Shown: in pieces, positions 43,661 through 52,638 of the stretch
Layout of the letters: each line of letters opens with the position of its first letter
How positions within the stretch are numbered: position 1 is the first letter of the stretch
NCBI GenBank assembly: GCA_031260455.1
Contig: JAIRJW010000048.1
Location: forward strand, 33,234 to 97,233
Length of the DNA: 64,000 nt
Reading direction: 5' to 3'
Source of the DNA: Fluviicola sp.
GTDB taxonomy: Bacteria; Bacteroidota; Bacteroidia; Flavobacteriales_D; Crocinitomicaceae
Position numbers and translations under genes: made by a program
Notes under the pieces: model-generated
Told to the model about the DNA's origin: nothing
What the model saw: only the letters and a program-made list of their open reading frames with translations
Database searches by the model: none

Positions 43661-44002
43661 ATGTCAAAGTTCAGACCGATTCTAAGTGGAACTTGCCCAA
43701 AATGTGGAAAGGGTAAGATTTTTGAAACCAAAGGTTCATTACTTCAGATGAAAGCTCCGAAAATGCATGAACGGTGTTCCGGGTGTGGCTATCGTTTTGA
43801 TAAAGAGCCAGGTTATTTTTTCGGAGCCATGTACATTAGTTATGCATTAGCAGTTGCCGAATTACTTCCCGTGTTTTTGATTTTCACCTGGTTTCTGCCT
43901 TTGGGATGGATGTTTGCCCTGATGTTTGCTGTCCTGATTCTGACAATGTTTTTTAACTTTCGGGTCTCTCGCGTATTGTGGATTCATATCTTCCATGAGT
44001 AA
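43661..44002 (+). CDS. DUF983 family membrane protein with zinc-ribbon motif
   Basis: A 113-residue protein of the DUF983 family. Two CxxC pairs near the N-terminus (GTCPKCGKGKIF and ERCSGCGYRFDKEP, about 13-50) form a likely zinc ribbon, then the conserved YFFGAMYISYALAV leads into two or three transmembrane helices (LLPVFLIFTWFLPLGWMFAL). Function unknown; members are common in Bacteroidota and alphaproteobacteria, sometimes near cytochrome oxidase genes, which is not the case here. Stands alone. Confidence 0.87.
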   Translation: MSKFRPILSGTCPKCGKGKIFETKGSLLQMKAPKMHERCSGCGYRFDKEPGYFFGAMYISYALAVAELLPVFLIFTWFLPLGWMFALMFAVLILTMFFNFRVSRVLWIHIFHE

Positions 44003-44271
44003 CTGGTATTTACGACTTATTTATTCTGGCTGTATACCTTGCCACAAACCTCAGATTTCAATCATGAAATACTGATTTTTGGTTAGGGTATAAAAATCGG
44101 GAGATGCTTTAGGGATTAGAGAAAAGCTAGCGCCTAAAAAACCTAATTCGATCAATAATAAATTCAGAGTAGGTGAAAAAATTAAACCCTACACTTTTAA
44201 ATCTAATTGTGAAACCATTTTGACAGATGGCAGAGATGATTTTTTGGGTTGTTACTTCAATGAGTTCCAAT
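44003..44271. other. Intergenic region, nothing recognised
   Basis: AT-rich DNA between the convergent DUF983 and rplY genes; no ORF, tRNA or repeat that I can support, apart from the rplY terminator at its right edge. Confidence 0.5.
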
Positions 44272-44303
44272 AAAAAAACCCCGGCATGAAGTCGGGGTTT
44301 TTG
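44272..44303 (-). terminator. Intrinsic terminator of prs-rplY
   Basis: AAAAACCCCG (44274-44283) pairs with CGGGGTTTTT (44293-44302) around a nine-base loop; the minus strand continues into a run of T. It lies just after the rplY stop and, being symmetrical in A/T flanks, probably also serves the convergent DUF983 gene. Confidence 0.88.
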
Positions 44304-44320
44304 ATATCAAAAGGAAAATC

Positions 44321-44905
44321 TTAATCTTCGTCTTCGTCATCACTTTCTGCAGCTTTAGAAGCTCCACGAGCCATTTTAACTGAAACTACTACTGCGTTCT
44401 TAGCCTCAGCAATAGACAATCCATCGTTTTCCAGGTCTTTTACACGAATAGACTGACCGATGCGCAATTTTGTAATATCGATTATGATTGCTTCAGGCAA
44501 ATCAGCTGGAAGGCCGATTACACGTAAATGGCGGAAAACCTGCATCAGACGCCCTCCTGCCAATACTCCGCGGGAAGCACCTGTCAAACGCACCGGCAAA
44601 GCAATTTTAACCGGTTTTTTCACATCCAGTTCCAGGAAATCGATGTGAACGACTTTGTCTGTTACCGGGTGTTGCTGGATCTCCTGTACAATAGCGTTTG
44701 CTTTTTTACCATCGATATCCAACTCAATTTTGAATACATCAGGGTTGAAAATCAATTTTTCAACTTTAATGTCAGAAAGAGAGAAATGTGTTTGAGTTCC
44801 TTGTCCGTAAAGAACACATGGAACCTGCCCTGAATCTCTCAGCGCTTTAGCATCTTTTTTCCCTACGTTCGTGCGTGGCGAACCGCTCAATTGTGCTACT
44901 TTCAT
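44321..44905 (-). CDS. rplY: 50S ribosomal protein L25 / general stress protein Ctc
   Basis: A 194-residue two-domain L25 (TL5/Ctc type) binding 5S rRNA. The N-terminal L25 domain has SGSPRTNVGKKDAKALRDSG, VPCVLYGQG and VQEIQQHPVTDKVVHIDFLE; the C-terminal beta domain has RLTGASRGVLAGGRLMQVFR and the acidic tail ESDDEDED. It lies ten bases after prs, the prs-rplY arrangement common in bacteria, and is followed by a strong terminator. Confidence 0.95.
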   Translation of the reverse strand: MKVAQLSGSPRTNVGKKDAKALRDSGQVPCVLYGQGTQTHFSLSDIKVEKLIFNPDVFKIELDIDGKKANAIVQEIQQHPVTDKVVHIDFLELDVKKPVKIALPVRLTGASRGVLAGGRLMQVFRHLRVIGLPADLPEAIIIDITKLRIGQSIRVKDLENDGLSIAEAKNAVVVSVKMARGASKAAESDDEDED

Positions 44906-44915
44906 TTGTTTATAT

Positions 44916-45851
44916 TTATGAGATTATAAAATGCGTACTGATGGATTCGTTTTTAACCAGGCGGTCGATCACGTCTGCGAACAGATCTGCTACAGTAATG
45001 ACACGAATCTTGTCACTTTTTTCTTTCAGCGGAATAGTATCGGTAACGATCAGTTCCGTCAGTTTTGAATTGTTGATGCGTTCGTAAGCTGGTCCGGATA
45101 AAACGGCATGTGTACAGAATGCACGAACACTTTTTGCTCCTTTTTCGATAAACAGCTCCGCAGCTTTGGTCAGCGTTCCAGCTGTGTCGCACATATCGTC
45201 TACCAGAATCACATCTTTTCCTGCTACATCCCCGATCACCGTCATTTCAGCCACTTCATTTGCTTTTTTACGGTGTTTGTGACAAATCGCCAATCCGGTG
45301 TCCAGTTTTTTGGCATAAGCATTTGCCCGTTTTGCACCCCCTGCATCCGGAGCTGCCATCACCAGATTCCCGTTATCCAAAGCTTTCATTTCGTTAAAGA
45401 ACAGGGTAGATGCAAACAAGTGATCTACGGGAACTTCAAAGAATCCCTGAATCTGGTCTGCGTGTAAATCCATGGTCATAACACGGTCTACCCCGGCAGC
45501 CATCAACATGTTTGCGATCAGTTTTGCACCAATTGCCACACGCGGCTTGTCTTTACGATCCTGGCGTGCAAATCCGAAATAAGGAATCACGGCAATAATC
45601 TTACGTGCAGAAGCGCGTTTTGCAGCATCAACCATTAACAATAACTCAAACAAGTTTTCTGTCGGAGGCATTGTTGACTGAACGATAAAAACATCTTGTC
45701 CGCGCACAGTTTCTTCAAATGATGGTTGAAATTCACCGTCACTGAATTCAGTAACATTTACATCGCCCAAACTGGCACCAAACTTGGTGGCAATTTGTTC
45801 AGCAAGCACTTTGGATGCTCTTCCTGCAAAAATTTTTACGCCGTAAGACAT
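44916..45851 (-). CDS. prs: Ribose-phosphate pyrophosphokinase
   Basis: Makes phosphoribosyl pyrophosphate (PRPP) from ribose 5-phosphate and ATP for nucleotide, His and Trp synthesis. 311 residues from the ATG at 45851 (MSYGVKIFAGRASKVLAEQI); the longer frame runs through the promoter. Conserved: FSDGEFQPSFEETVRGQDVF, PYFGFARQDRKDKPR (flexible loop), MTMDLHADQIQGFF (metal His), and the PRPP loop VILVDDMCDTAGTLTKAA. Length is standard. A -7 box lies 22 bases upstream. Confidence 0.96.
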   Translation of the reverse strand: MSYGVKIFAGRASKVLAEQIATKFGASLGDVNVTEFSDGEFQPSFEETVRGQDVFIVQSTMPPTENLFELLLMVDAAKRASARKIIAVIPYFGFARQDRKDKPRVAIGAKLIANMLMAAGVDRVMTMDLHADQIQGFFEVPVDHLFASTLFFNEMKALDNGNLVMAAPDAGGAKRANAYAKKLDTGLAICHKHRKKANEVAEMTVIGDVAGKDVILVDDMCDTAGTLTKAAELFIEKGAKSVRAFCTHAVLSGPAYERINNSKLTELIVTDTIPLKEKSDKIRVITVADLFADVIDRLVKNESISTHFIIS

Positions 45852-45873
45852 GATTTTTACCGTTTTAAGAGCG

Positions 45874-45881
45874 CAAAGATA
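45874..45881 (-). promoter_or_regulatory. -7 promoter box of prs-rplY
   Basis: Minus-strand TATCTTTG, full consensus match, 22 bases before the prs ATG at 45851. Confidence 0.55.
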
Positions 45882-46051
45882 GGAATAATATCTGAAATAC
45901 AAGTATTTTTCAATACCCCAAAACGAATTTAGAAGCTGTTTGAATTAAATTTTGACTGTGTTAATCTTTTCATGTTTGCTAATGAAAAAATGAAAGTATC
46001 CAAGCCTTGGCGAACCGTTAAAAGTATTCCTGACAACAGGAATCAAATTGC

Positions 46052-48064
46052 TCAGAAATTATACCTCAATCCAAGTTGCATTTGGAATCTGGAAGCAAAC
46101 TGATCTATGGTATAAGGACGATTTGGCGTTTTGAAGTTGTAAACAGGATCGTTTTTATCTGTACCACTTCCGCCAATAGTCCCTACTTTTGTTAAACCAA
46201 CACTTGAGGTGGAATTGTAGGTATTTGGAACGAAATATACTTTACCCCAATTTTTGTTCAATAAGTTGGTTAAATTAATGATGCTCAATGAAACTTGCAG
46301 GTTGCTTTTTGATTTTTTACCCAGTGATATTTCATCCATAATTCTGAAATCTGCCTGGATATTCCAAGGTGTGAAATCGCCGTTTCTCTCTGTGAATTTT
46401 CCTTGTCTGCTTTCTATATAAGCGTTAGAATGTACAAAGTTTTCAAATTCTCTGGCTTGCTGAGTTGCAGTGTTCCGCGTATTCTCGCAGGATTTGCATT
46501 AAAGAAATCATCGAGGCTTTTGTATGAAATTCTTCCGTTAATAGCATTCACAAAACCGTAATTGATATGATACAATTCGTTGTGCGTTCCGAAAAGGAGA
46601 TTATGAACTCCCTTTTTATATGTCAGATTGGTTATCTGTGATTTCAAACGTGTTTTGTTTCATATTGAAAACTGTCGCTTCACGTTCATTTCCGAGAAAA
46701 ATGGTTCCGCCATTGTAGCCTATTTCCACTTGTGGGAACATCGCATTCATAGACATCGGATTTCTGAAGTCGTGAATGGAGGAGTAACCTAAAATTAAAG
46801 AGTTGTTTAAATGTCTGTTAAAGCGGGATTTTAATTCAGCGGTAGTACTCGATGAAACATTTTTTTGTTTAAAATCCATACTTCCGAGACGGAAATTGGC
46901 ACCGTCCTTCTCCAGGTTGGTTGCTTCAGACAAAACAGTGTTGTTTCGGATGGAAAAACTGTTCCTGTCATTGATTTTCCAGTCCAGTTTATTAAAGAAT
47001 TTTAAACTTTGAGATTCGTTGCTATAATTCATAAAATTCCCGGCATCAAATCCGTAATGGTTTTTCACAAAATCGGTAATACTTTTAGCAGTTGCCACAT
47101 CAACTAAGCCACCATTGCTGGCGTTGTAGAAAACAGGATATGTTCTTTTGGTATATTCAAAATTAGTAAAAAAGAAAAGTTTATCTTTCACGATCGGAAG
47201 ACCGATTCTTCCACCCAGAATATAGTCGCCAAAACTTTTGGGCATTTTGCTTCCATCTCCAGCATTATTTGGTCCTGTAATTAGCGCATTTCTTCCGAAA
47301 GTATAAATAGAACCTGTGACATCATTGGAACCACTTCTTGTTACTGCATTTACGGATCCGCCCAGGAAATTTCCAAGCTTCACATCGTATGGCGCAATGT
47401 AAACCTGAATGTCCTGAATAGCGTCCAGGCTGATCGAATTTGTTCTGGTAGAACTTCCTGGCATTCCCGAAGTTTCGGTTTGTCCTCCAAGAGAAGGCGA
47501 AAAGCCAATTGCGTCGTTGTTGATGGAACCGTCGATAGTCACGTTGTTATAACGAAAATTGGTTCCCGCAAAAGAATTGTTTGCACTTTGCGGAACTAAT
47601 TTCGTAATATCCTGAATTCCCCTGTTAATATTCGGTAAACCCTGTATTTGCGTTTCGGAAATATTCCGCCCGTCTTTTACATTCCCTTTTTTTACCGAAA
47701 TCGTTATTTCCTCAATCTTGTTTTCCTTTTTCTTGTTGGAATCATTAGTGAGATAAATTGGTGGTAAATCATTTTTACCTAAAGACAAATGAATATCCTC
47801 TTTCGAATAAACAATTGTTTGTTTTTCATCATAAACTTCAATTTTGTAAGGTCCGCCAACATCAAGATTGTCAAGACTGAACTGTCCTTCCTTGTTTGTA
47901 GTTGTTTCGTAATGACTGTTTTTCGGAAGATACGTGATTTTTACGGTATAATTTTCCGATGCATCCTTGATTTTACCTGAAAGAGCCGAAGAAGTTTCTT
48001 GTGTGAATGCCAGAGAAACCAGTAATATGGTAAAAATTATAGTAAGTGACAATTTGTTTTTCAT
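46052..48064 (-). pseudogene. TonB-dependent receptor (OAR-like), frameshifted and internally deleted
   Basis: The first 482 codons (48064-46616) encode a normal start of an OAR-type receptor: signal peptide, carboxypeptidase-like domain (LSGKIKDASENYTVKITYLP), plug (NRGIQDITKLVPQSANNSFA, then NSISLDAIQDIQVYIAPYDV, DVKLGNFLGGSVNAVTRSG) and early barrel. After FEITDN near 46635 the frame breaks; the expected LTYKKGVHNLLFGTHNELYH continues in another frame (to about 46440). Then a third frame carries a typical barrel end (IESRQGKFTERNGDFTPWNI to FASRFQMQLGLRYNF, stop 46052). By family length about 400 residues of barrel are missing at the second junction. GC is low (about one third in a counted row). 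The promoter still looks intact. Confidence 0.88.
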
Positions 48065-48089
48065 ACTTAAATGAATAATTAATGGTTTG

Positions 48090-48097
48090 CAAAACTA
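48090..48097 (-). promoter_or_regulatory. -7 promoter box of the TonB receptor pseudogene
   Basis: Minus-strand TAGTTTTG, full consensus match, 25 bases before the ATG at 48064. Confidence 0.45.
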
Positions 48098-48352
48098 TAT
48101 TTAGCTGGTTCTATTTATATTTCCTGGGTTTTAATTTTGTGTTAAATGATTATATGGTACGGGGATTCTGGTGATTTTTTCTTTCTGCGGAATCGCAGAT
48201 AGTTGTTCGTCTGCTTCCGAAGAAAATTGGGATAAGCCGGACTCACCGGTTGAATTGTTGTGATACGCATTCTGCGCTCATCAAATAGCGGAATCTGATT
48301 ACCTGATATTTTCTTAGTCTGTCATGTTTTTAGTTCAGAAGAGCTGAGAGTC

Positions 48353-49531
48353 TCAAAGTGTATCTCTTTTTGCTTTTCTTTTGCCAGACAACCAGCGCGG
48401 AAGAATTACCGAACCGATGATTAGGTAAGGAAAGTAAGAAACCAGTCGCCACAAAACAGCCATCATTCCCAACAGGATGATACTGGTGCTGAATTCTGAC
48501 AACAATTCTCCGAAAGCCCATTCTGCAATACCGCTTCCGCCGGGTGTGGGAGAAATGCGCAGGAACATCCACAGCACGAATTGTTTGGAGAAAATTTGTA
48601 TCTGCTGCAGAAAGTTCAGGCTCAGAAAGGCTTGCATAACAAAATTAATCACCAGGAAACGCGAAGACCAGGAAAAAATGGTTGCTCCGAAAGCCTTTAA
48701 CCAGAATGAAAATGGTTCATGTCGCATTTGCGAAGCCGTCTCGCTAATGTCATTGCCAGTTTTTTCAGCTCCTTTCTGGAAACGCTTCAGGAACGGAATT
48801 CGCGTGAAAAAGCTCAACAGGTGAAAGACGAGTTTCGGGTAAAGTACAATACTGGAAAACAAAATCAGGCAAAGCAATGCAAAAATGGAAAACCCGGTCC
48901 AGAAAAGGGTCATCATGGATTCATTCCCGGTGGAAGGGAACAACTGGCTTGCCGGGATGAATAAAAACAGCAGAGGAATAATGAGAACATAAAACAAATT
49001 GTCCAGAAAAGCAGTGAGAATGACAATAGCAGTGGCTCTTCCCAGGGTAATTTTTTCCCGGTTGAGAATGAACATGGCGACAGTTGCACCACTCATAACT
49101 CCGGGAGCCAATGCTGAAGCAAATTCCCAGAGCATGATGACGTGAAAAGCCTGTTTCCAGTTCAGTTGCTTGCGGGTGAGAATGCGAATCCGGAGCATGT
49201 AGCCGAGATCCCGGCCAACCATTCCCAGGAGTGCAAGAGAGATCCAAAAGAAGGTGGTGCTGTTCCAGGAAATAGTAGAAAGTACTTGTAAAGCCGATTT
49301 TTGCTCGAAATTCCCGTTTTCCGACGGAATGAATTCCCGTTTGTCAGAATAGTCGATTTTCTTGTTTCCGTTGCTGTCCTTCCAGGTAAACTGTCCTTTT
49401 CCAGGTTCCACTTCGTGAAATTCAGCCCGGGTAAAGCTGTAAATGAGAATTCCTCCTGAAATCGAAAGCCCAATCAGCAACGCAAGGTAAATCCTCCATT
49501 TACTAAATGCTTTCTCAAACGAATCACTCAT
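48353..49531 (-). CDS. Flippase-like membrane protein (LPG_synthase_TM / UPF0104)
   Basis: A 392-residue membrane protein related to the transmembrane domain of lysylphosphatidylglycerol synthases and glycan-lipid flippase-like proteins (COG0392). About eight helices; conserved WEFASALAPGVMSGATVAMF (about 140, S-x-x-x-P-G), ATAIVILTAFLDNLFYVL, and the C-terminal ISPTPGGSGIAEWAFGELLS (P-x-P-G-G-x-G). A periplasmic loop of about 60 residues after the first helix is acidic with GQFTWKDSNGNKKIDYSDKR, an EF-hand-like Asp/Asn-rich stretch. The substrate is unknown. Overlaps the upstream lipoprotein gene by eight bases. Confidence 0.82.
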   Translation of the reverse strand: MSDSFEKAFSKWRIYLALLIGLSISGGILIYSFTRAEFHEVEPGKGQFTWKDSNGNKKIDYSDKREFIPSENGNFEQKSALQVLSTISWNSTTFFWISLALLGMVGRDLGYMLRIRILTRKQLNWKQAFHVIMLWEFASALAPGVMSGATVAMFILNREKITLGRATAIVILTAFLDNLFYVLIIPLLFLFIPASQLFPSTGNESMMTLFWTGFSIFALLCLILFSSIVLYPKLVFHLLSFFTRIPFLKRFQKGAEKTGNDISETASQMRHEPFSFWLKAFGATIFSWSSRFLVINFVMQAFLSLNFLQQIQIFSKQFVLWMFLRISPTPGGSGIAEWAFGELLSEFSTSIILLGMMAVLWRLVSYFPYLIIGSVILPRWLSGKRKAKRDTL

Positions 49532-51062
49532 TCGGGTTCAGTTCCAGTGTTTCTTCAATGTCCCAGTTTGGCCGCAGTTTGGATTTCAGGTCAAAACGCA
49601 CAACCTGCTCCGGCTGCGATTTTTCTTTCCAGTTTCCGGTGTCCCATTTCCGGTTTTGATTCACGTCCCGGATGCAGCGAATCTGATACACTGCCGGAAT
49701 GATCTTTTCCCAGAAAACAACGGAATCATTCTCCGTTTTGAAAAAAGTCCGAACTGCAGTCGTTCCATCCATTAATTGAATAATCCAGTCGCCTTTTAAG
49801 CTTGTGACATTGAGTTTCAGGCTGGATAAGTCGGACATTCGAAGCGTTTTCAATTCAACTTTGATAGAATCATTCTGGTTGGATTTTCCTTTCAGAGCAC
49901 CGGATTTGAAGTTGATCGAGAGATCGGATGACGTGTTTGTCAGGGGAATAATCCGAAGTTGATTTCCTGAAAGCACATAGTTGTAGTTCATTTTGGCTTT
50001 AATTTTGTCTTCCGCCACGATCAGGCTTGTGTCAATGCTCTCAATCAATTCATTCGTTTCGAAGAGTAGGGTGTCGCCCAAAGACCAGGAATTTTTGTAG
50101 ACTTTATTCAGGATCGGGAAATTTTTTTTTCGTTCTTTTAGCGGGATGATCTTCGTGATGGTGTCTGTGCCATCCGTAAATGTGTAAACATCATTTTCAG
50201 CGACAGGAAGCGCGAGTAGAACCGAATCTGTTTCAAAGCGCGTAATAACCTGTATTGGTTGCATATTGATTATGAGTTGCGTTTCGTTAATTTCTTTCCC
50301 GTAAGCATAGGCAATACCCGGGTTTGCAAGTTTTATCTGGAGTTGTCTGACGGGATTTTTTTGCTTGGATGCCAGCAAATGGAACAAAGTGGTGTCGCTG
50401 CTTGAAATCAGCTTTGAAGTGTAAGCAATGTCTTCATTTACAGAAGGAAGCCGGTTTTTGTTCGAATCCAGATAGGCAAACAGCTGGTATTTTCCGGCTT
50501 TCAGGTACGAAAACTCAAATTCTCCCCTGGTACCGCTTTTACAAATATAAACCGGATCTTCTTTGTAGGGATCATTCACCGAATCGTACAGCCCGACTGT
50601 AAATCCGTTGCAGGGTTTATTGGAGAATCCGTCCGTGATCACTCCTTTGATCTTCAATGAATCGATCCGGTCTCCGGTTGAAAAAACAAATTGGTGAATT
50701 GTATCGTTTTTCTCATTGAGATCCTTCACAGTTCCGTTAAGTTGAATGATGTAAGTAGTATTTGGTTTCAACACACCATCCCATTTGATGGTCATATTTC
50801 TTTTGCTGGAAGTGATTTCCAGTTTTCCGGCATTTGGGTTCATGATGACCGTATTTGCCGGATCGTTCAGCGTAAAGTATTCGTCAAAACGCACACGTAA
50901 TTCCTGTTGATTCACATGCAAAGCTCCCTGTTCCGGCTTTTGCGTTCCGGGAACCGGCCTGGTAGCGCGATTATCGGTCGGGCCACCGGTCAGTGGAATG
51001 ATTTCCGCACAACCGTACAATAAAAACAGGATAATTCCTAAAAACAGTGAATACCGAGCCAT
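49524..51062 (-). CDS. Lipoprotein with Ig-like (SbsA-type) domains
   Basis: A 512-residue lipoprotein. Start at the ATG at 51062 (MARYSLFLGIILFLLYGC), Cys about 18 in lipobox LLYGC; the longer frame begins with TTG. The first module (about 35-110) is a bacterial Ig-like SbsA domain (VRFDEYFTLNDPANTVIMNP, TYIIQLNGTVKDLNEKNDTI), followed by a carboxypeptidase-like beta-sandwich (IKGVITDGFSNKPCNGFTVG, KAGKYQLFAYLDSNKNRLPS) and further beta-rich parts ending DVNQNRKWDTGNW. Conserved in Flavobacteriales as an envelope lipoprotein of unknown role. Overlaps msrC by 25 bases upstream and the flippase-like gene by eight downstream. Confidence 0.82.
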   Translation of the reverse strand: MARYSLFLGIILFLLYGCAEIIPLTGGPTDNRATRPVPGTQKPEQGALHVNQQELRVRFDEYFTLNDPANTVIMNPNAGKLEITSSKRNMTIKWDGVLKPNTTYIIQLNGTVKDLNEKNDTIHQFVFSTGDRIDSLKIKGVITDGFSNKPCNGFTVGLYDSVNDPYKEDPVYICKSGTRGEFEFSYLKAGKYQLFAYLDSNKNRLPSVNEDIAYTSKLISSSDTTLFHLLASKQKNPVRQLQIKLANPGIAYAYGKEINETQLIINMQPIQVITRFETDSVLLALPVAENDVYTFTDGTDTITKIIPLKERKKNFPILNKVYKNSWSLGDTLLFETNELIESIDTSLIVAEDKIKAKMNYNYVLSGNQLRIIPLTNTSSDLSINFKSGALKGKSNQNDSIKVELKTLRMSDLSSLKLNVTSLKGDWIIQLMDGTTAVRTFFKTENDSVVFWEKIIPAVYQIRCIRDVNQNRKWDTGNWKEKSQPEQVVRFDLKSKLRPNWDIEETLELNPNE

Positions 51063-51520
51063 TCGCAAAGTTCGTTTAAATTGACCGCATCAATCTGATC
51101 GAAGTCATTTAATAGTGAGCTGTCGGCATCCAAAACAGCAACAACCTGGTCATCTTTTCGGATTGGAACCACGATTTCACTTTTGCTGTTGCCCGAACAG
51201 GCAATATGTCCGGGAAAAGCATCTACGTCCGGAACGATTACTGTTTTATTTTGTTTCCAGGCAGCTCCGCAGACTCCTTTTCCAAATGCGATCCGGGTGC
51301 AGGCAACTGGTCCCTGGAAAGGACCTAAAACCAGTTCGTCGTTTTCAACCAGGTAAAACCCAATCCAGAAAAAATCAAAAGTTATTTTCAGAGCGGATGC
51401 CATATTAGCAAGATTTGCCACCAAATTAGATTCACTGGCACAAAGTGCTTTTGCCTGTGGGAGTAAAACACGGTATTTTTCTTCCCTGGAAGATTGTGCA
51501 ATAAATAATTCTTCTGCCAT
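51038..51520 (-). CDS. msrC: Free methionine-(R)-sulfoxide reductase (GAF domain)
   Basis: A 160-residue single GAF-domain enzyme that reduces free methionine R-sulfoxide. The three conserved Cys are present: PVACTRIAFGKGVCGAAWKQ (two, about 92 and 102) and GHIACSGNSKSEIVVPI (about 126), with the usual DVDAFPGHIAC between. E. coli MsrC has the same layout and length. It heads a three-gene minus-strand operon with overlapping genes (Ig-like lipoprotein, flippase-like protein); the functional link is not obvious. Confidence 0.92.
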   Translation of the reverse strand: MAEELFIAQSSREEKYRVLLPQAKALCASESNLVANLANMASALKITFDFFWIGFYLVENDELVLGPFQGPVACTRIAFGKGVCGAAWKQNKTVIVPDVDAFPGHIACSGNSKSEIVVPIRKDDQVVAVLDADSSLLNDFDQIDAVNLNELCEWLGIHCF

Positions 51521-51643
51521 GAATTACAAAAATAAGGAATCCTGTTCCTTAAGTACAAAAAATGAATTCTTTCTCAAAAAAAATCGAAAAAAGCCGGGTA
51601 CAAAAGAATATATTTACATAACTTAAACGGAAAACATGAAAAT

Positions 51644-52366
51644 ATGCTTGATTTGAGCCAATTAGATAAAATTCTTTTTTTAGACATTGAAACCGTTCCG
51701 GAAGTATATCACTATACTGATCTGGACTTGGAAACCGCCAAATTATTTGATGCAAAAAATGCACGTTTTCTCGCGGAAGACAAAACAAAAGCAGATATTT
51801 ATAATGAAAAAGCAGGAATTTATGCCGAATTCGGTAAAATTGTGTGCATCTCTGTCGGCTTTATCCACCAATCTGCTACCGGGAAGTCTATTCGTATGAC
51901 CTCTTTTGCTCACGACGATGAAGAAACACTGCTCCGTCAGTTTGTGCGTTTGCTGGAAAATAATTACAATACTCCAAAACACCTGCTTTGCGGGCACAAT
52001 TCCAAAGAATTTGATATTCCTTTTATTTGCAGAAGATTGCTCATTCATGGTATCGGGCTTCCGAATATCCTGAACCTTGCAGGAAAGAAACCCTGGGAAA
52101 TCCAGCATCTGGATACGATGGAATTATGGAAATTCGGAGATTATAAAGCATACACCAGCCTGGCGCTGCTGTGTCACATTTTCAAAATCCCGACTCCGAA
52201 AGACGATATTTCAGGAGCAGATGTTGCCCGGGTTTATTATCAAGAGCAGGATCTGAACCGGATTCGCATTTATTGTGAAAAGGATGTGGTGGCTTTAATT
52301 CAACTCTTTTTGCGGATGAATGGAGAGCCGTTGGTGGATGAGGGAGATATTCACGTAAAAGAATAA
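51644..52366 (+). CDS. 3'-5' exonuclease, DNA polymerase B exonuclease-like (PF10108)
   Basis: A 240-residue DEDD-type exonuclease. ExoI LFLDIETVPEVYHY (Asp and Glu metal ligands), ExoII CGHNSKEFDIPFICRR (Asp) and ExoIII YCEKDVVALIQLF (Y-x3-D, DEDDy type) are all seen. It has no polymerase domain. Such proteins (predicted polysaccharide-biosynthesis or PolB-like exonucleases) act on nucleic acid 3' ends, but the cellular role is unknown. Monocistronic, divergent from msrC, with a terminator 175 bases after the stop. Confidence 0.9.
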   Translation: MLDLSQLDKILFLDIETVPEVYHYTDLDLETAKLFDAKNARFLAEDKTKADIYNEKAGIYAEFGKIVCISVGFIHQSATGKSIRMTSFAHDDEETLLRQFVRLLENNYNTPKHLLCGHNSKEFDIPFICRRLLIHGIGLPNILNLAGKKPWEIQHLDTMELWKFGDYKAYTSLALLCHIFKIPTPKDDISGADVARVYYQEQDLNRIRIYCEKDVVALIQLFLRMNGEPLVDEGDIHVKE

Positions 52367-52540
52367 TTTTTACTCATTTAAGCCGTTTTTTATTTTTTCC
52401 AGGAAGTACAGTGGTTAATTACAGGAAAGTAGTGATCCGGTGTTTTTTAATGGAAATCTTTTCGCAAATAAACAGCAACTGGTTGATTTCATTGAACAAA
52501 TAAAAAGAGATTTCTTGCTGGAAGCAGGGATAAAAATGAA

Positions 52541-52576
52541 AACCCTGATCTCTGTACTACGGGATCAGGGTTTTTT
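52541..52576. terminator. Intrinsic terminator between exonuclease and M43 protease genes
   Basis: AACCCTGATC (52541-52550) pairs with GATCAGGGTT (52563-52572) and is followed by TTTT on the plus strand. It lies between convergent genes and the minus strand also continues into T-rich sequence, so it may serve both. Confidence 0.85.
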
Positions 52577-52638
52577 GGTTTCAGTTATTAATGACTCTGT
52601 ACTAATGCTTATCAAGTTATCACAAGCTGTATCTGTTC

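Noticed and set aside
45910..45990. Sequence resembling the end of a Bacteroidota insertion sequence (around TAGAAGCTGTTTGAATT) with a small hairpin
   Set aside because: No transposase fragment, matching opposite end or target duplication found; resemblance is from memory only.
46052..46660. Programmed frameshifting as explanation for the split TonB receptor
   Set aside because: No slippery heptamer or downstream structure seen, and the missing barrel section cannot be explained by a frameshift.
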